A DNA stretch of 64,000 bases from Caulobacterales bacterium. Its GTDB lineage: Bacteria; Pseudomonadota; Alphaproteobacteria; Caulobacterales; Caulobacteraceae. This document shows, one piece after another, positions 19,544 through 31,975 of this stretch (its first letter is position 1; the number at the start of each line of letters is the position of its first letter). The DNA lies in assembly GCA_019510435.1 (NCBI GenBank), contig JAEKKJ010000012.1:124001-188000 (forward strand). Direction: 5' to 3'. A program made the position numbers and the translations under genes. The notes under the pieces were generated by a model. That model searched no databases. It was not told the origin of the DNA and saw nothing but the letters and a program-made list of their open reading frames with translations.

Positions 19544-19921
19544 TCAGGCGCCGCGGGTGCGCAGTTCGCCCAGGACGCGGGCCAGGTCGCCCTCGCGGAA
19601 GGGCTTCTGGAGGACCGGCGAGCCCTTGTCCACGTCGCGCAGGCCAGCGTCGCCATAGCCGGTGGCGAAGGCGAAGGGGGCGCCCTTTTCCCGCAGCAGG
19701 TCGGCCAGGGGAAAGATCGGCTGCCCGCCCAGGTTGACGTCCAGCACCGCCACGTCGAGGTCCGCCTGGTTGGCCAGCTGCATGGCCTCGTCCAGCCGCG
19801 AGGCCGGCCCGACCACCGTGCAGCCCAGGTCGCTGAGCATGTCCTCGATCAGCATCGAGACCATCATCTCGTCCTCGACCACGAGGACGCGCAGACCCTG
19901 CAGGTCAGGCTGGCTGGTCAT
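19544..19921 (-). CDS. Single-domain response regulator
   Basis: A 125-residue receiver domain with no output domain. Glu16 and Asp17 form the acidic pocket, Asp61 is the phosphoacceptor (VLDVNLGG), Thr87 (FATGYG) and Lys106 (LQKPF) complete the active site. Such stand-alone receivers act by protein contacts or as phosphate shuttles, for example in alphaproteobacterial general stress or cell-cycle circuits; no kinase is adjacent. The ATG at 19921 starts just before the receiver fold. The 278 bases upstream (19922-20199) hold no gene that I can support. Confidence 0.92.
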   Translation of the reverse strand: MTSQPDLQGLRVLVVEDEMMVSMLIEDMLSDLGCTVVGPASRLDEAMQLANQADLDVAVLDVNLGGQPIFPLADLLREKGAPFAFATGYGDAGLRDVDKGSPVLQKPFREGDLARVLGELRTRGA

Positions 19922-20199
19922 TCCAAGCACTCCGACACCAGGACCGACACCGTCCCGCATTCGTCCACTCCCCGAATCTCTAGTGGAACCCGGACGGGAT
20001 GTCGCGCGCGCCGTTTCGGTGTGGAGCGATGATCGCATCCATGCCTTTGCGGTGATCCCCTCAGCAGTCCCGAAGCCTGAACGCTGAAGCTTCCAGGTTC
20101 GTTCCCTGCGCGCAGAGGTCGCATGGGGTGCGACCGCTGGTCTTCGTGTTTGGGAAACCAGTGTGCGGGAAACTATGGGCTAGGTTGAGGGACCAAGCG

Positions 20200-20409
20200 A
20201 TGTTCGACTTCACCGTCCGCGCGCGGAGCGGTTTCTGGGTTCTGCAGGATGCGGACGCCGGAGACCTGGGCGCCTTCGAGTCCCGCGACGAAGCCCTGGC
20301 TGCGGCCAGCGACTGGGTCCGCCTGATCGACGCCCCCTGGCCGGTTCTGGTGTGCGACGCCGACGGGGAGTGGCACGAGATGGTCGTGGAGCCCACGCCC
20401 CTCCACTGA
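20200..20409 (+). CDS. Small hypothetical protein (69 residues)
   Basis: A 69-residue acidic protein preceded by GAGG with good spacing to the ATG at 20200. The pattern GFWVLQDADAGDLGAFESRDEALAAASDW resembles the short beta-beta-beta-helix proteins grouped with DUF2188, and it looks like a relative of the 58-residue protein at 22766-22942. The function is unknown. It stands alone and is followed by an AT-rich promoter region. Confidence 0.6.
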   Translation: MFDFTVRARSGFWVLQDADAGDLGAFESRDEALAAASDWVRLIDAPWPVLVCDADGEWHEMVVEPTPLH

Positions 20410-20577
20410 CATCACCCCTCGACTGACATTACACGGCGTTAAAGTATTAAGTCGCTGTAATTATCTTACATCTGCGTCATTACCTCGTATTCACGGGCTT
20501 TCTCGAGGGTCCCAAAGTATTCGTTTCCTCGCCGGCGGACATCGCCGCACAGCACACCGCTAGAGGGAACCACTCAG
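20410..20577 (+). promoter_or_regulatory. AT-rich upstream region of the UrcA-family gene
   Basis: This 168-base gap is unusually AT-rich for the window, especially 20440-20490 (GTTAAAGTATTAAGTCGC, then GTAATTATCTTACAT). It also has a near-repeat of CTGACATCACCCCTC and GACTGACATTACAC. It probably carries the promoter of the UrcA gene. No exact promoter boxes are claimed. Confidence 0.4.
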
Positions 20578-20892
20578 ATGACCAACTTCGCCGCCAAGAT
20601 CTCCACCGCCGCCATGCTGGCCCTGGCCGCCCTGCCGATCGGCGCCCTGGCCTCCGCCGCCCACGCCGAGACCCGCGTCCACGTCGCCGACCTGAACCTG
20701 ACGACCCCGCAGGGCATGGCCGCCTTCAACCAGCGCGCCCACAACGCCGCCAGCACCTACTGCGCCGAAGTGGTCGGTCTCTCCGCCCGCGCCTCCTGCC
20801 GGAACGGCGTCAAGGCCGAGCTCAGCGAAAAGGCCGGCGCCATCCGTGACGCCCAGATGGCCCAAGCCGCCCAGACGTTCGCCGCCCGCTAA
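20578..20892 (+). CDS. UrcA-family secreted protein
   Basis: A 104-residue protein with a Sec signal peptide (AMLALAALPIGALASAAHA) and a short mature domain containing VADLNLTTPQGMAAFNQRA and two cysteines (TYC, ASC) that could form a disulfide. This matches the UrcA family, small periplasmic proteins frequent in Caulobacterales and sphingomonads with no assigned function. Its own AT-rich promoter region and a strong hairpin downstream indicate a monocistronic unit. Confidence 0.85.
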   Translation: MTNFAAKISTAAMLALAALPIGALASAAHAETRVHVADLNLTTPQGMAAFNQRAHNAASTYCAEVVGLSARASCRNGVKAELSEKAGAIRDAQMAQAAQTFAAR

Positions 20893-20922
20893 GCTCTCCC
20901 TTCGAACAGCGGACGTGCGAAC

Positions 20923-20951
20923 GGGCCCGCGGCCGCCCCAGCCGCGGGCCC
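20923..20951. terminator. Strong GC hairpin after the UrcA-family gene
   Basis: A perfect 11-pair stem (GGGCCCGCGGC and its complement) with a seven-base loop lies 30 bases after the UrcA stop and 32 bases before the end of the convergent pirin gene. There is no T-run, so it may act as a bidirectional barrier or transcript-stabilising hairpin. Confidence 0.6.
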
Positions 20952-20983
20952 AATCGCGTCCGATCGCTCCCTGAGGCGGCGCC

Positions 20984-21682
20984 TCAGGCAGCGTCGACCA
21001 GGACGACCTCGGCGTCTTCCAGCGCCGTCACCTTCAGGACCGCCTCGTCCTTCACCGCCGCGCCGTCACGGGTGTCCAGCCGGACGCCGTTGACCTCCAC
21101 GGCGCCGACCGCCGGCACCAGATAGGCGTGCCGGTCCCTGCCCAGCACATACTCCGTGGTTTCGCCGGCCTTCAGGGTCGCGCCCGCCACCCGCGCATCG
21201 GTGCGGATCATCAGGGCGTCCTCGTCGCCGGGCAGGCCGCTGGCCAGGGTCACGAACTTGCCGGCCCGGTCGCCCTTGGGGAACGGCTTGGCCCCCCAGC
21301 GCGGCTCGCCGCCCCGACCCTTGGGCTCGATCCAGATCTGGAACAGCGTCGTGGTGTCGGGCTCCAGGTTGTATTCGGCATGGCGGATGCCGGAGCCGGC
21401 GCTCATCACCTGCACGTCGCCCGCCTCGGTGCGCCCCTCATTGCCCAGGCTGTCCTTGTGGGTGATCGCGCCCTGACGGACATAGGTGATGATCTCCATG
21501 TCCGCGTGCGGGTGCGGCGGGAAGCCGGAGTTGGGCGCGATCTCGTCGTCGTTCCACACCCGGATCGGGCCCCAGCCCATGTTGTTCGGGTCGTAGTAGC
21601 CGGCGAACGAGAAGTGGTGGCGGGCCTTCAGCCAGCCGTGGTCGGCGCCGCCCAGGCGCGCGAAAGGCTTCCTGACGATCAT
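20984..21682 (-). CDS. Pirin-family protein (YhaK/quercetinase-like)
   Basis: A 232-residue bicupin. The metal ligands His57, His59, His101 and Glu103 (PPHPHAD, IRHAEYN) are all present, as in pirins with quercetin 2,3-dioxygenase activity. Bacterial pirins act in the cytosol in redox sensing or flavonoid oxidation. The start MIVRKPFARLGGADHGWLKA is typical of the family. It is divergent from the cyclophilin gene across 171 bases. Confidence 0.93.
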   Translation of the reverse strand: MIVRKPFARLGGADHGWLKARHHFSFAGYYDPNNMGWGPIRVWNDDEIAPNSGFPPHPHADMEIITYVRQGAITHKDSLGNEGRTEAGDVQVMSAGSGIRHAEYNLEPDTTTLFQIWIEPKGRGGEPRWGAKPFPKGDRAGKFVTLASGLPGDEDALMIRTDARVAGATLKAGETTEYVLGRDRHAYLVPAVGAVEVNGVRLDTRDGAAVKDEAVLKVTALEDAEVVLVDAA

Positions 21683-21853
21683 GGTCTTGTCTCCCTGGGC
21701 GCGGAGATCCGCGCCGCATTTCGAGAGGGAAGATAATCTGCGCGGATCGTAGACAAAGCCTGGCCAACGCAGAAGATTGTTTCCAATCTGGAAGGGACGC
21801 TTGACCGCAGCTCAGGGTCTCGGCCCACTGACGGCGGCGGTGGAGGGGCTGGC

Positions 21854-22690
21854 ATGTGGAAATCCATGGCGACGGCGCTGGCGGGCCTGGCGCTGCTCGC
21901 GGCAGGACCTGCGCCCAAGGCCGCGCACACGTCCGCGCCGACGGCGTGGCGGACCCTGGATCCGGAGAACACGCTGGTCATCGAGACCTCCAAGGGCCGC
22001 ATCGTGGTGGAGCTGCGGCCGGACCTGGCGCCGCTGGGCGTGGCGCGCATCAAGCTCCTGGCGCGCGAGGGGGTCTACGACAACCTGCTGTTCCACCGGG
22101 TGATCGACGGCTTCGTCGACCAGACCGGCAATCCCAACAACCGCGATGGCGGCGCCTCGCAGCACAAGGACCTGCCGCCGGAGTTCACCTTCCGCCTGCC
22201 GCCGGACGCCGCCACCGTGGTGGTCCAGCGCAGCGATGGCCAGGAGGGGTTCGTCGGCGCCGTGCCCATCGCGGGCGTCTCGCGCGCGGAGCAGGCGCGG
22301 GCAGGGGGCGACGGCCGGCTGCGCGCCTGGGGCGCCTATTGCGCCGGGGTCATGGGCATGGGCCGCCAGGCCGACCCGGGCAGCGCCAACAGCGAGATCT
22401 TCTTCATGCGCGGCCCGGCCCGGCGGCTGGACCATGAGTACACCGTCGTGGGCCGTGTCGTGCTGGGGCTGGATGTGGTGCGCGCGATGGCGGTGGGCGA
22501 GCCGCCGGCCAGTCCCGACCGCATGCAGCGCGTCAGCGTGGCGGCCGACCTGCCCGCCGACGCCTGGCGCGGGGCGGAGGTGGCGGACGAGCGCAGCGCC
22601 GGGTTCCGCGCCCGGGCCGCCGCGCTGGCGCGCGCAGAGGGCGCGGCGTTCTCGGTCTGCGACGTGGAGATCCCCGCGCGCCTACGGTGA
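21854..22690 (+). CDS. Cyclophilin-type peptidyl-prolyl isomerase, exported
   Basis: A 278-residue protein with an N-terminal export signal (MATALAGLALLAAGPAPKAA), then a cyclophilin domain from about residue 40: VIETSKGRIVVELRPDLAP, YDNLLFHRVIDGFVDQTG and the late SEIFFMRGPARRLDHEYTVVGRV. It should speed proline isomerisation during folding of periplasmic proteins. A longer than usual loop (about 90-160) and a C-terminal tail distinguish it from the minimal 160-residue form. It starts 171 bases from the divergent pirin gene. Confidence 0.92.
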   Translation: MWKSMATALAGLALLAAGPAPKAAHTSAPTAWRTLDPENTLVIETSKGRIVVELRPDLAPLGVARIKLLAREGVYDNLLFHRVIDGFVDQTGNPNNRDGGASQHKDLPPEFTFRLPPDAATVVVQRSDGQEGFVGAVPIAGVSRAEQARAGGDGRLRAWGAYCAGVMGMGRQADPGSANSEIFFMRGPARRLDHEYTVVGRVVLGLDVVRAMAVGEPPASPDRMQRVSVAADLPADAWRGAEVADERSAGFRARAAALARAEGAAFSVCDVEIPARLR

Positions 22691-22765
22691 AGCTCCTGCG
22701 ACGATGCGCGCAATTGTTGCGCTGCAACAAGGGCCGTACACCCGGTTGCAGGGAACGGGTCCGTC

Positions 22766-22942
22766 ATGCGCTACGAAGTCGTCGAGAACTACGGGGAGTG
22801 GATCGTCCGCCGCGGCGACGAGGAAGTCGCGCGCTTCGACGACCAGGAAAAGGCCCTGAACGCGGTCGCCGACCGCCTGCGCGATGCGCAGACCGGAGAG
22901 ACCGCCTCCCTGTCAGTCCGCTACCAGATGCGGTCCATCTAG
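22766..22942 (+). CDS. Small hypothetical protein (58 residues)
   Basis: A 58-residue protein translated as MRYEVVENYGEWIVRRGDEE with VARFDDQEKALNAVADRLRD following. GGGAACGGG lies ahead of the ATG. The W-I-V strand, the F-x-x-x-x-x-AL helix start and the size resemble DUF2188-type proteins and the 69-residue protein at 20200-20409. The function is unknown. Reading direction and codon use match real neighbours, and it fills the space between the cyclophilin and symporter genes. Confidence 0.6.
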   Translation: MRYEVVENYGEWIVRRGDEEVARFDDQEKALNAVADRLRDAQTGETASLSVRYQMRSI

Positions 22943-23009
22943 CCACCTTCGCTTGCCGCCGGCCCGCCGAACGGGCCACATCGTTCTTTCGGACGGCGGA
23001 GCGGCCCCT

Positions 23010-24272
23010 TTGCGATTCCTGAAATCCCTGAGCGTCCAGGTGCTGCTGGCCCTGGCGCTGGGCCTTTTGGCCGGCGTCGTGGCGGCGGCCTATGGCGGCC
23101 CCGCCGCGCCCGCGGTCATCGGCCAGGTCGAGGCGGTGGGTGGGCTCTGGCTCAATGCGCTGCGCATGACGGTGGTGCCGCTGATCTTCGCCGTGCTGGT
23201 CACCGGCATCGCCCAGGTCTCCGACGCGGCCGCCACCGGCCGGCTGGCGCTGCGGGCGGTGGGCTGGTTCCTGGTGCTGCTGACCTGCTCGGCGGTGTTC
23301 TCGATCCTCTGGGTCAACGGCTTCTATGCGCTGTGGCCGGTGGACCCCGTGGCCGCCGCCGCCCTGCGCGCCGGGGCCCAGGCGCCCGCCACGGCCGTGG
23401 TCGCCCCCGACTTCGGGACCTGGCTGAAGGCCCTCGCGCCCTCCAACCCGCTGAAGGCCGCCGCGGAGGACCAGATCCTGCCCCTGGTGGTGTTCGCCAC
23501 CTTCACCGGCTTTGCGATCACCCGGCTGCCCGAGGCGCGCGCCAAGGTTCTCGTCGACGTGGTCCAGGCGCTGGGCGAGGCGATGATCGTGGTGGTGCGC
23601 TGGGTGCTGGTGGCCGCGCCGATCGGGGTGTTCTGCCTGGGCCTGGGCGTCGGCCTGCGGGCCGGGGCGGGTGCGGCAGGGCTGATCGGCCAGTACGTCA
23701 TCGGCGCAGCCTCCGCCGGCGCGATGATCACGGTGCTGGGCTACGTTCTGGCGGTGACCGTGGCCCGCGTGCCGCTGCGCCGGTGGCTGCAGGCCACTTC
23801 GCCGGTGATGGCCACAGCCTTCGCCACCCAGTCCTCGCTCGCCTGCCTGCCGGCGATGATCGAGCGCTCGCGCGACGAGCTGGGCGTGCCGGAGCGGGTG
23901 GCGAACCTGATCCTGCCCCTGGCGGTGGCGGTCTTCCGCATGACCAGTCCGGCGGTGAACCTGGCGGTCTGCATCTTCGTGGCCAAGGTCTACGGCATCC
24001 ACCCCAGCGCCATGCAGTATGTGGGCGGGGTGCTGGTGGCCCTGGCCATGGGCATCGGCTCGGTGGGGCTGCCGGGCCAGGTCTCCTTCATCATCAGCGT
24101 GGCGCCGATCTGCGTCTCGCTGGGCCTGCCGATCGACCTGCTGCCGATCCTGCTGGCGGTGGAGGTCGCGCCGGACATCTTCCGCACCCTGGGCAATGTG
24201 GCCAACGACATGGCGCTCACCACCATCCTGGCGCGCGAGCCGCCGCCGCGCGGGGCGGCTGGCCAAGCCTAG
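23010..24272 (+). CDS. Dicarboxylate/amino acid:cation symporter (DAACS family)
   Basis: An inner-membrane Na+- or H+-coupled carrier of about 420 residues with the glutamate-transporter fold. Diagnostic parts are NALRMTVVPLIFAVLVTGIAQ, the serine-rich re-entrant loop (here ATAFATQSSLACLP), the VFRMTSPAVNLAV helix and the second hairpin GSVGLPGQVSFIIS. Substrates in the family are C4-dicarboxylates, glutamate or aspartate. The usual NMDGT-type sodium motif is altered to FRMTSP, so the cation coupling is uncertain. The TTG at 23010 is preferred since it starts directly before the first helix. Confidence 0.88.
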   Translation: MRFLKSLSVQVLLALALGLLAGVVAAAYGGPAAPAVIGQVEAVGGLWLNALRMTVVPLIFAVLVTGIAQVSDAAATGRLALRAVGWFLVLLTCSAVFSILWVNGFYALWPVDPVAAAALRAGAQAPATAVVAPDFGTWLKALAPSNPLKAAAEDQILPLVVFATFTGFAITRLPEARAKVLVDVVQALGEAMIVVVRWVLVAAPIGVFCLGLGVGLRAGAGAAGLIGQYVIGAASAGAMITVLGYVLAVTVARVPLRRWLQATSPVMATAFATQSSLACLPAMIERSRDELGVPERVANLILPLAVAVFRMTSPAVNLAVCIFVAKVYGIHPSAMQYVGGVLVALAMGIGSVGLPGQVSFIISVAPICVSLGLPIDLLPILLAVEVAPDIFRTLGNVANDMALTTILAREPPPRGAAGQA

Positions 24273-24297
24273 GCGACTCCGGCAGGTTGCCGCCCAC

Positions 24298-25068
24298 ATG
24301 GCCAACGAACCCTTCTTTCGAAAAGACGGCGACCGCTTCGTCCCCACCCGCGCCGGCGTCGGCCCGTGGAACCCCAATTCCCTGCACGGCCGGGTGATCG
24401 TCGGGCTGCTGGGCGCGGAGATCGAGCGCCGCCACGGCGCGCCCGAGTACCTGCCGGCGCGCCTGACCGTGGACATGTACCGCCTGCCGGACCTGTCGCC
24501 GGTGGAGGTGGTCACCCGGGTGGTCAAGGACGGGTACCGGATCAAGGTGATCGACGCTGAGTTCATCTCGGGCGGGGTCAGCGCCGGCCGCGCCACATGC
24601 CAGCTGCTGCGGCGAACCGAGAACCCGCCGGGCACGGTCTGGCGGCGCGAGCCCTGGGGCGCGCCGCGGCCGCAGGACCTGCCGCCCTCCAGCGCTCCGG
24701 CCATGGGCGGCATGTGGGAAATGCGCCCGATCTCCGGCGAGATCCGTGGGGCCGGGCCGCGCCGCACCTGGATGGCGGAGGTGCGCGACCTGGTGGAGGG
24801 CGAGCCCCTGACGCCCTTCGTGCGGGTGGCGGTGGCGGCCGATTTCGCCAGCCCCTTCGCCCACGCCGGCGACCAGGGCCTGGGCTACATCAACACCGAC
24901 GTGACCCTCTACCTCCACCGCGAGCCGGTCGGCGAATGGATCGGGTTCGAAAGCTTCAGCCACGGCGCCACCGACGGCGTGGCGGTGGGCGACTGCCTGG
25001 TGCACGACGAGGCCGGTCAGATCGGCTCGGCCAGCTGCACGGCCCTGGCGCAGAAGCGCAAGGCCTAG
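24298..25068 (+). CDS. Acyl-CoA thioesterase-like double-hotdog protein
   Basis: A 256-residue protein with two hotdog-like halves, as in TesB-type or 4HBT_3 thioesterases. The N-terminal half has WNPNSLHGRVIVGLLGAEIE and LTVDMYRLP; the C-terminal half has ADFASPFAHAGDQGLGYINTDVTLYLHREPVGEWIGFES. It would hydrolyse acyl-CoAs in the cytosol. The ATG at 24298 begins 25 bases after the symporter stop, so the two may be cotranscribed. The chain length preferred is unknown. Confidence 0.8.
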   Translation: MANEPFFRKDGDRFVPTRAGVGPWNPNSLHGRVIVGLLGAEIERRHGAPEYLPARLTVDMYRLPDLSPVEVVTRVVKDGYRIKVIDAEFISGGVSAGRATCQLLRRTENPPGTVWRREPWGAPRPQDLPPSSAPAMGGMWEMRPISGEIRGAGPRRTWMAEVRDLVEGEPLTPFVRVAVAADFASPFAHAGDQGLGYINTDVTLYLHREPVGEWIGFESFSHGATDGVAVGDCLVHDEAGQIGSASCTALAQKRKA

Positions 25069-25109
25069 ACACCCTGGGCGGACGCGCCGGCCTCGCCTAA
25101 ATCAGGGCC

Positions 25110-26270
25110 ATGTCCGCCCCCGCGATTCCACGGCCTGAGGTCCAGGCCCTGCGCATGTCGAAGATCCGCGAGGTGGCCAACGCCGGGCTCGGGCGCGACG
25201 ACGTGCTGGCGTTCTGGTTCGGCGAGTCCGACCAGCCGACGCCGCCGTTCATCCGCCAGGCGGCCGCCGACGCCCTGCTGGAGGGCCGCACCTTCTACAC
25301 TCACAACCTGGGCACGGCGCAGCTGCGCGGCGCGCTCTCGCGCTACCTGACCGGCCTGCATGGAGTCGAGATCGGCCTCGACCGGCTGGCGGTGACCAGC
25401 GCGGGGGTCAACGCCCTGATGCTGGCGGCCCAGGCGGTGCTCTCCCCCAGCGACCGCACGGTGGTGGTGGGACCGATCTGGCCGAACGTGGCCGAGATCC
25501 CGAAGATCCTCGGCAGCCGCGTGGAGATCGTGCCGCTGGAGCCGGCCCAGGGCCGCTGGCGGCTGGACGTGGACCGGCTGCTGGACGCCCTGACGCCGGA
25601 CACCCGCGCGCTGTTCCTCAATTCGCCGAACAACCCCACCGGCTGGATGCTCGACGCCGACGACCGCGCCGCGATCCTGGAGCGGTGCCGGCGCAATGGG
25701 ACCTGGCTGATCTGCGACGACGTCTACGAGCGCCTGACCTTCGACCGGCCCTCGGCGCCCTCGTTCCTGCCGATGGCGACGCCGGACGATCGGGTGATCG
25801 GCACGAACAGCTTCTCCAAGGCCTGGCGGATGACTGGCTGGCGGCTGGGCTGGATGGTGGTCCCGCCCAGCCTGCTGGAGAGCCTGGGGGTGCTGGTCGA
25901 GTACAACACCTCCTGCGCGCCCGATTTCGTCCAGGCCGGGGCGGTGGCGGCGCTGGAACAGGGCGAGGCGACCATCGCAGCGATCCGCGGCGAGCTGGCC
26001 GCCGCGCGCGACCAGGTGCTGGCTGGCCTGCGGGCGATCCCGGGGATCGAGGCGCCGACGCCGGACGGCGGCTTCTACGCCTTCTTCCGGGTGGCGGGCT
26101 GCACGGACTCGGTGGACCTGGCGAAGGCGCTGATCCGCGAGGCGGGCCTTGGCCTCGCGCCCGGCGCCGCCTTCGGCCCGGAGGGCGAGGGCTGGCTGCG
26201 CTGGTGCTTCGCCGCACGGCCGGAAAAGAACGCCGCCGGCCTGCAACGCCTGGCGCGCCACCTGGGCTGA
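25110..26270 (+). CDS. Pyridoxal-phosphate aminotransferase, class I/II
   Basis: A 386-residue fold-type I enzyme. Lys237 in NSFSKAWRMTGWRLGW is the PLP lysine; NSPNNPTGW and CDDVYERLTF provide the usual PLP contacts. It differs in detail from the paralogue at 5696-6841. The specific amino acid is not evident. It follows the thioesterase by about 40 bases and may share its transcript. It is convergent with the hypothetical secreted protein gene at 26287. Confidence 0.92.
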   Translation: MSAPAIPRPEVQALRMSKIREVANAGLGRDDVLAFWFGESDQPTPPFIRQAAADALLEGRTFYTHNLGTAQLRGALSRYLTGLHGVEIGLDRLAVTSAGVNALMLAAQAVLSPSDRTVVVGPIWPNVAEIPKILGSRVEIVPLEPAQGRWRLDVDRLLDALTPDTRALFLNSPNNPTGWMLDADDRAAILERCRRNGTWLICDDVYERLTFDRPSAPSFLPMATPDDRVIGTNSFSKAWRMTGWRLGWMVVPPSLLESLGVLVEYNTSCAPDFVQAGAVAALEQGEATIAAIRGELAAARDQVLAGLRAIPGIEAPTPDGGFYAFFRVAGCTDSVDLAKALIREAGLGLAPGAAFGPEGEGWLRWCFAARPEKNAAGLQRLARHLG

Positions 26271-26286
26271 GCGGCGCCGCCGAGGA

Positions 26287-26934
26287 TCAGCGGGTCGGGG
26301 CGGGCGGGCTTTCGGGCGGGGCGGCCGTCGGGTTGGTGGTCGGATCGCTGCCGGCGGCCGGGGTCTCGGCGGGCTTCTCCGCGGGCGCCTCGGGCGCGGG
26401 CTCGGCGGGGGCGTTGGCCTTCAGGGTGACGCCCATCAGCTTGGACCGCGCCTCCAGCGATGAGGCCACCTTCTCGCAGCGCGCCGGCAGCACCCAGCTC
26501 ATCCACTCCTGCGCCAGCCGGGCCTTGGTCACGTCCGCGCCGACGCTCCAGGTGTCCTTGCCCTTCCGCACGGCCTGGGCCCCGACCATGTTGATCGGGC
26601 GGACCGAGGCTTTTTCGGCGGCGGTCATGGCGGCCTGGAACTGCTTCAGGCGCGCCCGGCCTTCCTTCTGCATCTCGGCATAGACCTTGAGGTCGTCCTC
26701 CAGGCGCGTGCCGGGCTTGCGAAACTCGCCCTCGATGCGGGTCACCTCGGGCATCACCTGGTCGTGCAGGTCGAGGTAGGCGCGCAGGGAGCCGTAGCAC
26801 CAGGCCACGAACTGGTAGTCGTCCTTGGGCGCGCCGGCCGGCAGCCGCTCTTCCGGCGGCGCCGCTTCGGCCGGCGCCGGCGCAGCGTCCGCGCCTTGGG
26901 CGAAGAGGGAGAGCGCGAGGGCGAGGGAGATCAT
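26287..26934 (-). CDS. Secreted hypothetical protein with Pro/Ala-rich tail
   Basis: A 215-residue protein with a short signal peptide (MISLALALSLFAQGADA), a helical middle domain (YQFVAWCYGSLRAYLDLHDQ to WMSWVLPARCEKVASSLEAR) and a low-complexity Pro/Ala/Glu tail of about 45 residues. Two cysteines about 100 residues apart could pair. No family is recognised. It lies 21 bases after the hydantoinase-type gene is finished reading on the same strand's downstream side, so it may be the distal gene of that operon. Confidence 0.7.
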   Translation of the reverse strand: MISLALALSLFAQGADAAPAPAEAAPPEERLPAGAPKDDYQFVAWCYGSLRAYLDLHDQVMPEVTRIEGEFRKPGTRLEDDLKVYAEMQKEGRARLKQFQAAMTAAEKASVRPINMVGAQAVRKGKDTWSVGADVTKARLAQEWMSWVLPARCEKVASSLEARSKLMGVTLKANAPAEPAPEAPAEKPAETPAAGSDPTTNPTAAPPESPPAPTR

Positions 26935-26955
26935 GCGGTATCCTCTGGTCGAAGC

Positions 26956-30603
<3,648 letters not shown>

Positions 30604-30691
30604 AACCTAACCTCGGTGCGCGACGGTCAGGACGTATTACCGGACGTGAGGCCCGCCCATAGCGAAATGAGCTAACCGCGCGCTGCGCAGG

Positions 30692-30922
30692 CTACTCGAT
30701 GTAGCCGAGCACCGTTCCGACCTCGTAGGTCTCTTCCGGAGCCGCCACGATCTTGAGGCGGCCCGAGGCCGGCGCCTCGATCTCGTTGTTGGATTTGTCG
30801 CTCTCGATCGAATAGAGCGGCTGGCCCTCCGTGACTTCGGCGCCGTCGGCCGCCAGCCATTCGGTGAGGATGCCCTCGTTCATGTCGAAGCCGATTTTCG
30901 GCAGCAGGATCTCAGTGGCCAT
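30692..30922 (-). CDS. Stand-alone lipoyl-domain protein
   Basis: A 76-residue protein that is just one lipoyl/biotinyl domain. Lys43 in SIESDKSNNEIEAP is the attachment lysine at the tip of the hairpin (the SDKS sequence favours lipoate over biotin). In 2-oxoacid dehydrogenase complexes this swinging arm is normally fused to the E2 core; here it is a separate gene 15 bases after the E1 beta gene. It should accept acyl groups from E1 and pass them to the separate E2 core at 33034-33765. Confidence 0.92.
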   Translation of the reverse strand: MATEILLPKIGFDMNEGILTEWLAADGAEVTEGQPLYSIESDKSNNEIEAPASGRLKIVAAPEETYEVGTVLGYIE

Positions 30923-30937
30923 GGTCTTCCGTCGTCG

Positions 30938-31975
30938 TCAGCGAGCCAGGGCCAGGATGGCCGCGGCGATGCGGGCCCGATCCGGCGCGTAGGCGCTTTC
31001 CAGGGGTTTCGAATAGGGCACGGCCGAATAGGCGCCGCCCAGCCGCCGCACGGGCGCCTTCAGCTGGCCGAACAACTCCTCGCCGACCACCGCTGCGATC
31101 TCCGCGCCGGCCCCGAACGCCTTGACCGCCTCGTGCACGATGAGCACGCGCCCGGTCTTGCGGGCCGAGGCGAGCACGGTCTCGCGATCCCAGGGCGAGA
31201 TGGTGCGCAGGTCGATCACCTCAACCGAGACCCCCTCGGCGGCGGCCAGTTCGGCGGCGGCGCGGGCCTCGCCGGCCAGGCGCGAATAGCTGACCACGGT
31301 GACGTCGGTCCCCTCGCGCTGGACCGCCGCCTTGCCCAGCGGCACGCGGTGCCCGGCGTCGGGCAGCTCGCCCGGCATGGGCGTGCGGTAGGTGGGCAGG
31401 TTCTCGATGAAGAGCACCGGGTCGGGGTCTTCGATGGCGCTGCGCAGCAGGCCGTAGGCGTCCTGCGGCGTCGACGGCGCCACCACCTTGATGCCCGGGG
31501 TGTGGGCGAACCAGGCCTCCAGATAATCGCAGTGCTGGCCGCCGGAGCCGTAGCCCAGGCCGGTCATGGTGCGGATCACGATCGGCACGCTGGTCTGGCC
31601 GCCTGACATGAAGCGCAGCTTGGCGGCGTGGTTCACGATCATGTCCATCGCCACGGTCGTGAAGTTCATCAACATGATCTCGGCCACGGGCTTGTAGCCG
31701 ACCAGGCTGGCGCCGATGGCCGCGCCGATGATCGCCTGTTCGGCGATCGGGGTGGAGCGCACGCGCTGGCCGCCGAAGCGGGTGGACAGGCCATTGGTGA
31801 CGCCGACGATGCCGCCGCCTTCCGGGTCGGCCAGGTCCTCGCCCAGGGCCAGCAGCTTGTCGTCCTCGGCGAAGGCGTCCATCAGCGCCTTGCTCAGCCC
31901 GGCCAGGATGGTGGTGGTCGGCGGCTTGGGCGTGGCGGGCTTGGCGGCCGCGGGGGCGGTGCTGGTCTCGCTCAT
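30938..31975 (-). CDS. 2-oxoacid dehydrogenase E1 component, beta subunit
   Basis: A 345-residue transketolase-like subunit. The segment LALGEDLADPEGGGIVGVTNGL, then STPIAEQAIIGAAIGAS and the YGSGGQHCDYLEAWFAHTPG block are those of PDH/BCKDH/acetoin-type E1 beta. It completes the thiamine diphosphate site with E1 alpha. The N-terminus has an Ala/Pro/Lys-rich extension of about 20 residues. The start overlaps the E1 alpha stop by ATGA. The natural 2-oxoacid (branched-chain, pyruvate or acetoin) is not determined. Confidence 0.93.
   Translation of the reverse strand: MSETSTAPAAAKPATPKPPTTTILAGLSKALMDAFAEDDKLLALGEDLADPEGGGIVGVTNGLSTRFGGQRVRSTPIAEQAIIGAAIGASLVGYKPVAEIMLMNFTTVAMDMIVNHAAKLRFMSGGQTSVPIVIRTMTGLGYGSGGQHCDYLEAWFAHTPGIKVVAPSTPQDAYGLLRSAIEDPDPVLFIENLPTYRTPMPGELPDAGHRVPLGKAAVQREGTDVTVVSYSRLAGEARAAAELAAAEGVSVEVIDLRTISPWDRETVLASARKTGRVLIVHEAVKAFGAGAEIAAVVGEELFGQLKAPVRRLGGAYSAVPYSKPLESAYAPDRARIAAAILALAR

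Noticed and set aside
22764..24767. Open frame of 667 codons on the minus strand
   Set aside because: It is antisense to the symporter and thioesterase genes and consists of His/Arg/Gln-rich sequence without a fold.
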